From NCBI GenBank assembly GCA_003819755.1, contig RPQK01000537.1:1-5638 (forward strand): a stretch of 5,638 bases of DNA, read 5' to 3'. A model generated the notes under the pieces. It was not told where the DNA came from. It worked only from the letters and a program-made list of their open reading frames with translations, and made no database searches. This DNA is from Acidobacteriota bacterium. GTDB lineage: Bacteria; Acidobacteriota; UBA6911; RPQK01. Below are positions 1-5,635 of the stretch, piece by piece; position 1 is the stretch's first letter; the number at the start of each line of letters is the position of its first letter. The translations under genes were made by a program, and so were the position numbers.

Positions 1-243
1 CATTTACTTTTTTGCCCGGTGGCCAGGGCGAAGTCATTACAACCAGCCGCGGTGAATGGGGCTTTTATTGTGGCCGGACTCTCCAGAGTCCGGCAGCCGG
101 GCTGGGAGCCCGGCGAAAACGACGGTTGCAGCTCGCCGGTTCAGGCCGACCCCGGGGGTCGGCTGCCGGACTCTGGAGAGTCCGGCCACAATAAAAGCCC
201 CGTTCACCGCGGCTGGTTGTACTGACTTCGGAAAAAGTAAATG
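1..243. repeat. Long nested inverted-repeat element (MITE-like or giant hairpin)
   Basis: Two 70-nt arms, 30-99 and 160-229, are reverse complements with only two mismatches (37/222 and 57/202). A further 12-bp pair lies outside them: CATTTACTTTTT at 1-12 and its complement at 232-243. The left side has about 15 extra bases (13-29 against 230-231), so the outer part is asymmetric. Each arm contains its own palindrome with 10-bp half-arms (73-94 and 165-186), so the DNA or RNA can form either one long stem or several short hairpins. The central part adds an 8-bp stem with a GGG loop (96-114) and the odd palindrome GACCCCGGGGGTC (148-160). No transposase and no credible ORF are present; the short frames here are by-products of the palindrome. 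Terminal inverted repeats plus non-coding content suit a MITE, but the left end coincides with the window edge, so a target-site duplication cannot be checked. Confidence 0.85.
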
Positions 244-286
244 AAAATGGCATTGGGCGAGACGCCTGCGCTCCCAGGGGGGACGC

Positions 287-355
287 CAGTCTGTCAGTTT
301 GTCAGTCTGTCAGTTTGTCAGTCTGTCAGTTTGTCAGTCTGTCAGTCTGTCAGTT
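287..355. repeat. 8-bp tandem repeat array (CAGTCTGT/CAGTTTGT)
   Basis: Eight consecutive octamers run from 287 to 350, followed by a partial copy (CAGTT, 351-355). The two variants CAGTCTGT and CAGTTTGT, differing by one base, alternate strictly for the first seven units and then end with two CAGTCTGT units. This implies growth both of a 16-bp double unit and of the octamer itself, as expected from slipped-strand replication. The array lies directly downstream of mgtE, whose stop codon is at 359-361. Read on the mgtE strand the units are TGACAGAC/TGACAAAC. Because 8 is not a multiple of 3, the array puts a TGA into all three frames. It has no coding potential. Copy number is likely to vary between strains. 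Confidence 0.9.
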
Positions 356-358
356 CGG

Positions 359-1738
359 TCAGAGAAGCGTCCCGCTCAGGATCAGCGCGGCAATCGTGAA
401 GTAGATGACCAACCCGCTGACGTCGACCAAGGTGGCCACGAAGGGAGCCGATGACGCCGCCGGGTCAAATCCTAGACGGCGCATGACGAACGGGAGCATC
501 GATCCCGCCATCGTTCCCCAGAGCACAACACCTACCAGCGAGAAGGCAACCGTCATCGCCACCAGGAACCAATGTTCACCGTATAGGTTGGTCACCACCG
601 ACCACAGAGTGATGCGGAGGAAGCCGATGGACCCAAGGATAGCCCCCAGGGCGAGGCCCGAAAAGAACTCCCGTCGAACCACACGCCACCAATCGTGCAA
701 GCTGATCTCACCGAGAGCCAGCGCGCGAATGACCAAGGTGGAGGCCTGGGAACCCGAGTTTCCGCCGCTGGAGATGATGAGAGGCACGAAGAGTGCGAGC
801 ACGACGGCCCGCTGAATCTCCTCTTCGAAGTAGCCCATGGCCGTGGCGGTGAACATTTCACCAAGAAAAAGTGCAGCCAGCCACGTCGCCCGTTTCCTAA
901 CCATCCGGTGAAGCGGCGTATCCATGTAGGGTTCGTCCAAGGCTTCCGTTCCGCCGATCTTTTGGATATCTTCGGTGGCCTCATCCTGGGCGACGTCCAA
1001 CACATCGTCGATGGTGACGATTCCGATCAGTACTCCGCCGGAATCAGTCACCGGTAGCGCATAACGATCCTCGTTTCTGAATACCTGGATCGCTGTTTCC
1101 TGGTCATCGGTGGCCTTGAGCGCGACAAAGCGGTGGTCCAGCAACTCGGCGATCTTCGCCTTCGGCGGCGCCAGAAGCACCTTCCGTATGCGGATGTCAT
1201 CAATCAACACGTTGTTTTCATCGATGACGTAGATCAAGCTAAGCGTTTCGCTGTCCCGCCCGTGAATACGGATGTGTTGAATCACCAGTTCGACCGTCCA
1301 TTCCGGCCGAACACGCACGTAATCGGGAGTCATAAGACGCCCGATGCTTCCCTCCGGATACCCAAGGAGCGAGACAGCGATTGCTCGCTCGGAGGGACTG
1401 AGAAGGGCAAGCATCTGCTGTGTGACCTTAGCCGGCAGCTCATCGAAAAGCGCGGTCCGGTCGTCCGGCGCCATTTCGTTCAGGATCGCGGTCAACTCCT
1501 CTTTCGCCATGGCCTTCAGGAGAGGCTCCTGGGCCTCCACCGGAAAGTACTCGAAGACCTCCGCGGCCAGCTTGCGTGGCAGTAACCGAAACACCAGGGC
1601 TCTCTCGTCGACAGGCAGATCCTCGAGCAGCTTGGCGATTCCGCTGGGGGCCCAGTGTTCCAGGGTATGGCGCAGTCTCCCAAAGTCTCGAGCTGCGACT
1701 ATCGCGTGAACATCCGGGGGCGAAAAAGTTTCTGGCAT
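359..1738 (-). CDS. mgtE: Magnesium transporter/channel MgtE
   Basis: This is a Mg2+-selective channel of the inner membrane, of the MgtE family (eukaryotic relatives SLC41), which imports Mg2+ and is gated by intracellular Mg2+. Translated from 1738 it has 459 residues, close to the roughly 450 of the Thermus protein. Domain order is typical: the helical MgtE N domain (about 30-133), a pair of CBS domains (about 137-198 and 201-255), a linking helix, then a five-helix pore domain (about 285-459). The pore carries the family signature GGNSGSQAST (residues 325-334). The aspartate in TLVDVSG (Asp439) aligns by position with the pore Asp432 of Thermus MgtE. Asp/Glu-rich stretches in the N and CBS domains fit Mg2+ sensing. 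The start ATG at 1738 was chosen because the protein then begins MPETFSPP, a usual family length, with a weak GGGGA 11 nt upstream. An in-frame ATG at 1771 would add 11 atypical residues and lacks a ribosome binding site. The gene is monocistronic, divergent from the symporter, and complete. Confidence 0.95.
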   Translation of the reverse strand: MPETFSPPDVHAIVAARDFGRLRHTLEHWAPSGIAKLLEDLPVDERALVFRLLPRKLAAEVFEYFPVEAQEPLLKAMAKEELTAILNEMAPDDRTALFDELPAKVTQQMLALLSPSERAIAVSLLGYPEGSIGRLMTPDYVRVRPEWTVELVIQHIRIHGRDSETLSLIYVIDENNVLIDDIRIRKVLLAPPKAKIAELLDHRFVALKATDDQETAIQVFRNEDRYALPVTDSGGVLIGIVTIDDVLDVAQDEATEDIQKIGGTEALDEPYMDTPLHRMVRKRATWLAALFLGEMFTATAMGYFEEEIQRAVVLALFVPLIISSGGNSGSQASTLVIRALALGEISLHDWWRVVRREFFSGLALGAILGSIGFLRITLWSVVTNLYGEHWFLVAMTVAFSLVGVVLWGTMAGSMLPFVMRRLGFDPAASSAPFVATLVDVSGLVIYFTIAALILSGTLL

Positions 1739-1790
1739 TGTTCGGTAATCCCCATGGTAGCAGGAAGGCAAACGCGGCGCTTGAAATGCG

Positions 1791-1858
1791 GTCCTGCGGC
1801 CAATTGCCCTGCCTTTCTGGTCGCCTCCAGCAGTCCTTCACAGTTGCCCTGACCTTTT
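1791..1858. repeat. Imperfect direct repeat in the mgtE leader
   Basis: Two segments, 1791-1816 and 1833-1858, share GTCCT at their start, an exact TTGCCCTG in the middle (1804-1811 and 1844-1851), and a CCTTT end. The middle motifs are 40 bp apart; two small insertions or deletions separate the copies. The pair lies 50-120 bp upstream of the mgtE start. It could be a double binding site for a regulator or part of an RNA fold in the leader. GGTC and GACC on the minus strand (near 1854 and 1821) could close a stem around the upstream copy. Chance similarity cannot be excluded. Confidence 0.35.
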
Positions 1859-1947
1859 TCACGCGAGTTATGCTCTAATACCGCCGGGAGGTGGTGCGTC
1901 CGCCCGGGGCTCTTCGAGCAACCGGCCTTCGAACGCCCCTCTTCCAC

Positions 1948-1976
1948 TTGGGGGTTGACAACCCGCCTTGTCTAAT
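1948..1976 (+). promoter_or_regulatory. Candidate sigma-70 promoter for the symporter gene
   Basis: TTGGGG (1948-1953) and TCTAAT (1971-1976) are separated by exactly 17 bp. The -10 hexamer matches TATAAT at 5 of 6 positions; the -35 keeps only the TTG core. Transcription would start near 1983 and give a leader of almost 90 nt before the GTG at 2071. A perfect TTGACA at 1955-1960 is more eye-catching but has no -10 element 16-18 bp downstream. The match is modest, and promoter consensus in this phylum may differ. Confidence 0.35.
1952..1964. promoter_or_regulatory. Operator-like palindrome in the promoter spacer
   Basis: GGGTTGACAACCC is a perfect odd palindrome: two 6-bp arms around one central base. 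It overlaps the end of the candidate -35 and fills the spacer of the promoter at 1948-1976, a position where a bound dimeric regulator would block or remodel RNA polymerase. No regulator gene is in the window. A random 6-bp-arm palindrome is not rare, so this is suggestive only. Confidence 0.3.
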
Positions 1977-2060
1977 CGGAAAGTCAGACTTCGGGCGGAG
2001 ATTGTGACATCGACAAAACACGGTGCGTTTTCTCCTTCACCGTGCTCAGGCCGCTCATTC

Positions 2061-2065
2061 GGAGG
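2061..2065 (+). promoter_or_regulatory. Shine-Dalgarno that fixes the symporter start
   Basis: GGAGG lies 5 nt before the GTG at 2071. The upstream in-frame GTG at 2023 has only GACAAAACAC before it and would add 16 hydrophilic residues ahead of the first membrane helix. This makes 2071 the preferred start. Confidence 0.8.
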
Positions 2066-2070
2066 CATCA

Positions 2071-3921
2071 GTGCACTTACATTGGATCGATATCGCCATA
2101 ATCGTCGCGTACCTCCTGACCTCGGTCTTCGTCGGCTACTGGGTCTCTAAGCGGGCATCACGCGACATCAAATCTTACTTCCTTGGCGGCAACGTCATGC
2201 CCTGGTACGTGCTGGGCGTCTCGGACGCTTCCGGAATGTTCGACATAGCGGGCACCATGTGGCTCGTCTACATCATGTTCGTCTACGGCTTAAAGAGCAT
2301 CTGGATTCCCTGGCTTTGGCCGGTCTTCAACCAGGTTTTTCTGATGGTCTTCCTGTCGAGTTGGCTGCGGCGTTCCAACGCCATGACGGGTGCCGAGTGG
2401 ATCGAGACGCGCTTCGGAAAGGGCAAGGGGGCACGGCTTTCGCATCTCATCGTTGTCATCTTCGCCCTCGTGAGCGTGGTCGGTTTCCTGTCGTACGCAT
2501 TCAAAGGCATCGGCAAATTCGCCACCGATTTTCTGCCCTGGGATCTGAGCGCCAATGAGTACGCGCTCATCCTGATGGCCATAACCACGTTTTACGTCGT
2601 CAAGGGCGGAATGTTCAGCGTGGTGGTGACCGAAGTCATTCAGTTCTGCATCCTGGCTACTTCTTCCATAGTCCTTGGCATCATTGCGATGTCACGGGTC
2701 TCCCCCGAGATGCTTGAGCGGGTGGTCCCCGCGGGCTGGGCCAATCCGTTCTTCGGCTGGCGCCTGGATCTCGACTGGTCGGCACTCATACCGTCGGTCA
2801 CCAACAAGATCGGCGAAGATGGGTACGGTCTCTTTGGCATTTTCTTCATGATGCTCCTGTTCAAGGGCTTCCTCGTCAGCGCGGCCGGCCCGGCGCCGAA
2901 CTATGACATGCAGCGCATCCTGTCGACGCGTAGTCCCAAAGAAGCGTCGCTGATGAACATGTGGGTCAACTGCGTGTTGGTCTTCCCCCGCTACTTCATG
3001 ATCACCGGGTTGACGATTCTAGCGCTTGTCTTTTACAGCGAGACAATACGCGGCATGGGCAAGAACATCGATTTCGAGATGATCCTGCCCTACGCTCTCG
3101 ATCGCTTCGTCCCCGCAGGCCTTCTCGGTCTGCTGGTAGCCGGCCTGCTGGCCGCTTTTATGTCGAACTTCGCGGCCACCGTGAACGCGGCACCGCCCTA
3201 CATCGTCAACGACATCTACAAGCGGTTCATCAATCCGCACGCCAGCCAGAAAACGTACGTGCGGCTGAGCTACGTGGCGTCGCTCGCGGTCGTCATCGCC
3301 GGCATCTCGGTGGGCTGGTTCGTCGATTCCATTGACTCGGTAATCAAATGGATCGTCTCCGCCCTATGGGGCGGCTACACCGCCTCCAACGTGCTCAAAT
3401 GGTACTGGTGGCGGTTCAACGGCTATGGTTATTTCTGGGGGATGGTGACCGGCATCGCCTCGTCACTGGTGCTCGCAGCGCTCCAACTCCCCGCGCTCAA
3501 CTGGTTCCCCGCGATATTGGGGCTCTCTTTAGTCGGGTGCGTCGTCGGCACTCTGCTCACCCCGGCTGAGGACGACGAGGTGCTGAAATCCTTCTACCGG
3601 CGAGTGCGCCCCTGGGGATTCTGGGGACCGATCCTGGAGAAGGTTCGGCGGGAAGACCCGGCCTTTCAGCCGAACAGGGATTTCTGGCGCGATATGTTCA
3701 ACATCGCGGTCGGAATCTGCTGGCAGACGAGCCTGGTGGCCCTCCCGGTGTTTATCGTCATCCGAAAATTTCAGGGGGCGCTAATTGCCGCCGGCATCGT
3801 TGCCGTAACCGCCGTAATCCTGAAGTTCACCTGGTACGACAACCTTGAGCGCCGGGAGGTTCAGGCGCGAACGGGCGCGACGGTCCCCGAATCGGGCAAG
3901 ATGGCACCAACGGCCCCCTAG
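2071..3921 (+). CDS. Sodium:solute symporter family (SSS, TC 2.A.21) transporter
   Basis: This is a polytopic inner-membrane transporter that should couple uptake of an organic solute to Na+ entry; the substrate cannot be read from the sequence. From GTG 2071 it has 616 residues and about 14-15 hydrophobic segments, starting with IDIAIIVAYLLTSVFVGYW. SSS landmarks appear in order. SYFLGG is at 35-40, followed by the unwound-helix segment SDASGMFDIAGT at 51-62. NYDMQRILSTRSPKEA (277-292) is the counterpart of the family's QR...KEA loop. AAFMSNFAATVN followed by NDIYKRF (361-386) is the helix that carries Na2-site ligands in vSGLT. In that helix Ser365 aligns with vSGLT Ser364, but Asn366 occupies the position of Ser365. 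The protein is longer than PutP (about 500) or vSGLT (about 540). The excess is a C-terminal part (about 500-616) with a soluble Trp/Arg-rich stretch and two further membrane helices. It appears complete, is transcribed alone, and is convergent with the kinase gene. The family call is secure; the substrate is unknown. Confidence 0.93.
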   Translation: MHLHWIDIAIIVAYLLTSVFVGYWVSKRASRDIKSYFLGGNVMPWYVLGVSDASGMFDIAGTMWLVYIMFVYGLKSIWIPWLWPVFNQVFLMVFLSSWLRRSNAMTGAEWIETRFGKGKGARLSHLIVVIFALVSVVGFLSYAFKGIGKFATDFLPWDLSANEYALILMAITTFYVVKGGMFSVVVTEVIQFCILATSSIVLGIIAMSRVSPEMLERVVPAGWANPFFGWRLDLDWSALIPSVTNKIGEDGYGLFGIFFMMLLFKGFLVSAAGPAPNYDMQRILSTRSPKEASLMNMWVNCVLVFPRYFMITGLTILALVFYSETIRGMGKNIDFEMILPYALDRFVPAGLLGLLVAGLLAAFMSNFAATVNAAPPYIVNDIYKRFINPHASQKTYVRLSYVASLAVVIAGISVGWFVDSIDSVIKWIVSALWGGYTASNVLKWYWWRFNGYGYFWGMVTGIASSLVLAALQLPALNWFPAILGLSLVGCVVGTLLTPAEDDEVLKSFYRRVRPWGFWGPILEKVRREDPAFQPNRDFWRDMFNIAVGICWQTSLVALPVFIVIRKFQGALIAAGIVAVTAVILKFTWYDNLERREVQARTGATVPESGKMAPTAP

Positions 3922-4076
3922 GAGAACCGCCAATACCCCGACACCGTTCACCTAAGGCATTTGCCCTCCAGCAGGGGCGCATGTCTTTAGCAATCGGCGG
4001 TTCTGGAATTCCATCAGGACGGGGTGGAATCTATGGGCTTAAACGCGCCTCAGCGGGATGGTCACCGAAAGGCAAC
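3922..4076. terminator. Convergent intergenic gap with weak inverted repeats; possible bidirectional terminator
   Basis: The symporter and kinase genes end towards each other here, so both transcripts must stop in or near this gap. A perfect 9-bp inverted repeat, AGAACCGCC at 3923-3931 and GGCGGTTCT at 3996-4004, encloses 64 nt. That interval contains a smaller CCCT/AGGG hairpin around 3964-3976. Next to it, TGGAATTCCA (4004-4013) is a perfect palindrome and TGGAAT recurs at 4025. No stem is followed by a T-run on either strand, so a canonical intrinsic terminator is absent. The assignment is weak. Confidence 0.25.
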
Positions 4077-5204
4077 TCAGCATGGTCGCTCGATTTTCTT
4101 CACGACGGCTGCGGGGGCAAGAAGCGTCACGCATGTGCCTTGGCCTGGGGCGCTTTTGAACTGAACTTCCCCGCCAATCGAACGGAGGCGCTCTCTCACG
4201 CTGAGCAGCCCAAAGCCGTCTGTTCGTCCGTCTCGGATGGCGACCGGGTCAAAGCCCACTCCCTGATCTTCCACGGTAAGTTGAAGTCGCTTGTCGTTCT
4301 CGCTGAGCGTTACTAGGGCTTCGCTCACTCCCGCGTGCTTCACAACGTTGAACAGGAGCTCGCGGGTCGCACTGAAGAGCACAACAGCCGTTTCCTGGTT
4401 CTCGGGCGTTACGTCCGTGGTTGCTTCGACCCTGACACGCAGCCGGTGTTTTTCCTCGACCCAGTGCGCCAATTGTTTGAGCCCCGGGAGTAGCCCGCTC
4501 TGATACAGGACCGGTGGCGTAAGCTCAGCCGTGAGCGATCTCGACTGCCCGATGGACTCATCGATCAGGCGGCACGCCTTCTCCAGCAACTCGCGCAATC
4601 CAGGCTCCTGAACGGCAGACTGGGTAAGGGCGACCTGCATCTTGGTAGCAACCAGGAGCTGTTGGAGATCGTCGTGCAGCCACTGCGCGAGTCGGCGCTG
4701 TTCACGCTCTTCGGTGCGCGCCAATTCGGCAGCCAAGGCTCTGAGCTCCTCGGCTCGCCGCTCCGCTTCTGCCGTACGCTCCTCGACTCGCTGCTCCAGG
4801 GTTTGGTTGATTTCCTTTAACTCTTCGGCTTGCCTGCGCTCGTGCGCACGGGCCAATAGCTGCAGTCGGGCTAGAAAGCTCACTCCCACACCCCCTGCCA
4901 TGAAGATGACCATGCGAATCCAGTCCACAAGGTTCGCACCGATTGGGTGATCAGGAGTAGGGTCGAACCAGAGCGCGTAGCACAAGGTGGAGCCGAGAGT
5001 CGCTATGAAGCCCGGTCCAAAGCCTCCAAACATAGCCGCCGCTACGACTGCAGGGTAGAACGCCAGGAAAGGGGTTCCTTCAAGCACGCCTGGTATCGCG
5101 GTGCGCAGCGCGACAGCAGCGCCGACAAAGGCAACCGCCAAGGCATAGCGGAGGGCTCTCTGCGTGCCCCCTCCCTGCCGTATGCCCACTTCGTTGGTCC
5201 CCAC
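4077..5204 (-). CDS. Membrane sensor histidine kinase, NarX/DegS-like (HisKA_3 family), orphan
   Basis: This is the sensor of a two-component system: it should autophosphorylate on histidine and pass the phosphate to a NarL/LuxR-type response regulator. The product has 375 residues. Residues about 18-115 form a four-helix membrane module resembling the DUF4118 domain of KdpD-type sensors, including PFLAFYPAVVAAAMFGGFGP (45-64). A charged coiled coil (about 118-168) leads into a HisKA_3 dimerisation domain with phospho-acceptor His177 in LHDDLQQ. The ATPase domain shows the N box RELLFNVVKHA (281-291), the G1 box DQGVGFD (313-319) and the G2 box GFGLLSVRERL (330-340). The catalytic core looks intact. 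There is no PAS, HAMP or large periplasmic domain, so the stimulus is probably sensed in or near the membrane. GTG at 5204 is supported by AAGGAGGT just upstream. No response regulator lies on either side in this window, although this kinase type is often co-transcribed with one. Confidence 0.92.
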   Translation of the reverse strand: MGTNEVGIRQGGGTQRALRYALAVAFVGAAVALRTAIPGVLEGTPFLAFYPAVVAAAMFGGFGPGFIATLGSTLCYALWFDPTPDHPIGANLVDWIRMVIFMAGGVGVSFLARLQLLARAHERRQAEELKEINQTLEQRVEERTAEAERRAEELRALAAELARTEEREQRRLAQWLHDDLQQLLVATKMQVALTQSAVQEPGLRELLEKACRLIDESIGQSRSLTAELTPPVLYQSGLLPGLKQLAHWVEEKHRLRVRVEATTDVTPENQETAVVLFSATRELLFNVVKHAGVSEALVTLSENDKRLQLTVEDQGVGFDPVAIRDGRTDGFGLLSVRERLRSIGGEVQFKSAPGQGTCVTLLAPAAVVKKIERPC

Positions 5205-5208
5205 GATT

Positions 5209-5216
5209 ACCTCCTT
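5209..5216 (-). promoter_or_regulatory. Strong Shine-Dalgarno of the kinase gene
   Basis: On the minus strand AAGGAGGT precedes the GTG start at 5204 with 4 nt between them. This near-perfect anti-16S match confirms a GTG start and suggests efficient translation of the sensor. Confidence 0.85.
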
Positions 5217-5270
5217 GTCCGTTCGCTCATTCCAACCTGATTTTGAGCCTGTCGTCTGTTGACCATCAAT

Positions 5271-5299
5271 CTAATACGAGCGATTCGGCTCCGTGGTAA
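5271..5299 (-). promoter_or_regulatory. Candidate sigma-70 promoter of the kinase gene
   Basis: Read on the minus strand, TTACCA (5299-5294) and TATTAG (5276-5271) are separated by exactly 17 bp. Each hexamer matches the consensus at 4 of 6 positions. The expected transcript would begin near 5264 and have a leader of about 60 nt before the strong ribosome binding site. The -35 hexamer lies inside one arm of a perfect inverted repeat (5291-5334). This is the best promoter candidate upstream of the kinase but is not certain. Confidence 0.4.
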
Positions 5300-5334
5300 A
5301 CGCATCTGCGCTGTTGTTCCCCTGCTTACCACGG
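5291..5334. repeat. Perfect 9-bp inverted repeat overlapping the kinase promoter
   Basis: CCGTGGTAA (5291-5299) and TTACCACGG (5326-5334) are exact reverse complements with 26 bp between them. Centre-to-centre spacing is 35 bp, a little over three helical turns. One arm contains the candidate -35 hexamer of the kinase gene and the other lies further upstream of it. The arrangement suits two half-sites for a regulator, or a hairpin in a plus-strand transcript. There is no T-run, so it is not an obvious terminator. Confidence 0.45.
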
Positions 5335-5596
5335 GCTTAAGGGCCGGACTCCAAGTATCGTTTCTTCTCGTCCGCCTCCTATTCGCCGCTTCCGCTTTGA
5401 ATCATCGCACAAATCGGTCCAATCACCTAAAACCAGTTCGCGCCAGTAGGTTTGGGGCTGAAGATACCGTGCGTTAGGGCCAGGACTCCGGCCTCCCCTC
5501 CCATAGGCGCCTCGAGCATGGACGCCGGACCACGTGGAATGCGGCGGCAGAGGCTGGACTTTATACACATCTTGGAACCAGCCGGATCAAACGGAG
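5335..5596. other. Non-coding stretch with no convincing gene
   Basis: Nothing here supports a gene. Frames of 72 codons on the plus strand (5259-5477) and 80 codons on the minus strand (5326-5568) exist. Neither has a ribosome binding site, a recognisable motif or a plausible composition. TATACA at 5562-5567 and TATAAA on the opposite strand look like -10 hexamers but lack a -35 at normal spacing. No tRNA or other structured RNA was recognised. The region probably belongs to the upstream flank of a gene beyond the window. Confidence 0.5.
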
Positions 5597-5635
5597 CCGC
5601 AAGCGCAGCGCTTTTTGCGGAGCGCGTCGGACGCG
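5597..5635. repeat. Two adjacent GC-rich hairpins at the right edge (REP-like)
   Basis: At 5597-5620, CCGCA and AGCG pair with CGCT and TGCGG around a CAG loop, with an unpaired TTT on one side; this is a 9-bp bulged hairpin. Immediately after it, CGCGTC (5623-5628) and GACGCG (5630-5635) form a perfect palindrome around one base. Two short GC-rich palindromes in tandem in non-coding DNA resemble REP/BIME-type interspersed repeats. The window ends 3 bp later, so the element's extent and copy number cannot be judged. Confidence 0.4.

Larger units (their letters stand above)
1739..2070. other. Divergent intergenic region between mgtE and the symporter gene
   Basis: These 332 bp separate two divergently transcribed transporter genes and should carry both promoters. 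The symporter side has a candidate promoter with a palindrome in its spacer (listed separately). The mgtE side would be a leader of up to about 130 nt. It contains TATTAG and CATAAC on the minus strand near 1866-1886 as weak -10-like hexamers, but I find no matching -35. I looked for M-box (ykoK) magnesium riboswitch signatures in the mgtE leader and did not recognise them. The leader does contain an imperfect direct repeat: TTGCCCTG occurs at 1804 and 1844 with further matches on both sides. No convincing small gene is visible. Confidence 0.6.

Noticed and set aside
12..253. Several short ORFs of 60-68 codons on both strands
   Set aside because: They lie wholly inside the long palindrome, mirror each other across it, and have no ribosome binding site or family resemblance.
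287..355. CRISPR array
   Set aside because: Units are 8 bp, contiguous and have no unique spacers; this is a simple tandem repeat.
405..1709. Plus-strand ORFs of 120-150 codons and a 137-codon minus-strand ORF overlapping mgtE
   Set aside because: These are out-of-frame shadows of the mgtE gene caused by its GC-rich codon use; products are Arg/Ser-rich with no recognisable motifs.
1739..1870. M-box (ykoK) magnesium or cobalamin riboswitch in the mgtE leader
   Set aside because: A few fragments such as GGCAACTGTGA are reminiscent, but I could not find the ordered conserved blocks of either class.
1955..1960. Perfect TTGACA as -35 of the symporter promoter
   Set aside because: No acceptable -10 hexamer occurs 16-18 bp downstream; the offset pair TTGGGG/TCTAAT fits better, and the TTGACA is explained by the palindrome.
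1868..2068. Minus-strand 66-codon ORF in the divergent intergenic region
   Set aside because: Low-complexity Pro/Gly/Arg-rich product, no ribosome binding site recognised, and it would overlap the symporter promoter region.
2023..2070. Upstream GTG start for the symporter adding 16 residues
   Set aside because: It has no Shine-Dalgarno and adds an unusual hydrophilic leader; GTG 2071 has GGAGG 5 nt upstream and starts just before the first membrane helix.
4642..4950. Plus-strand 102-codon Ser/Arg-rich ORF antisense to the kinase
   Set aside because: Its composition is the complement of the kinase's Glu/Ala/Arg-rich coiled coil; it is a shadow frame.
5259..5568. Two overlapping ORFs (72 codons plus, 80 codons minus) upstream of the kinase
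   Set aside because: Neither has a ribosome binding site, conserved motif or sensible composition, and the plus-strand frame runs across the kinase promoter candidate.
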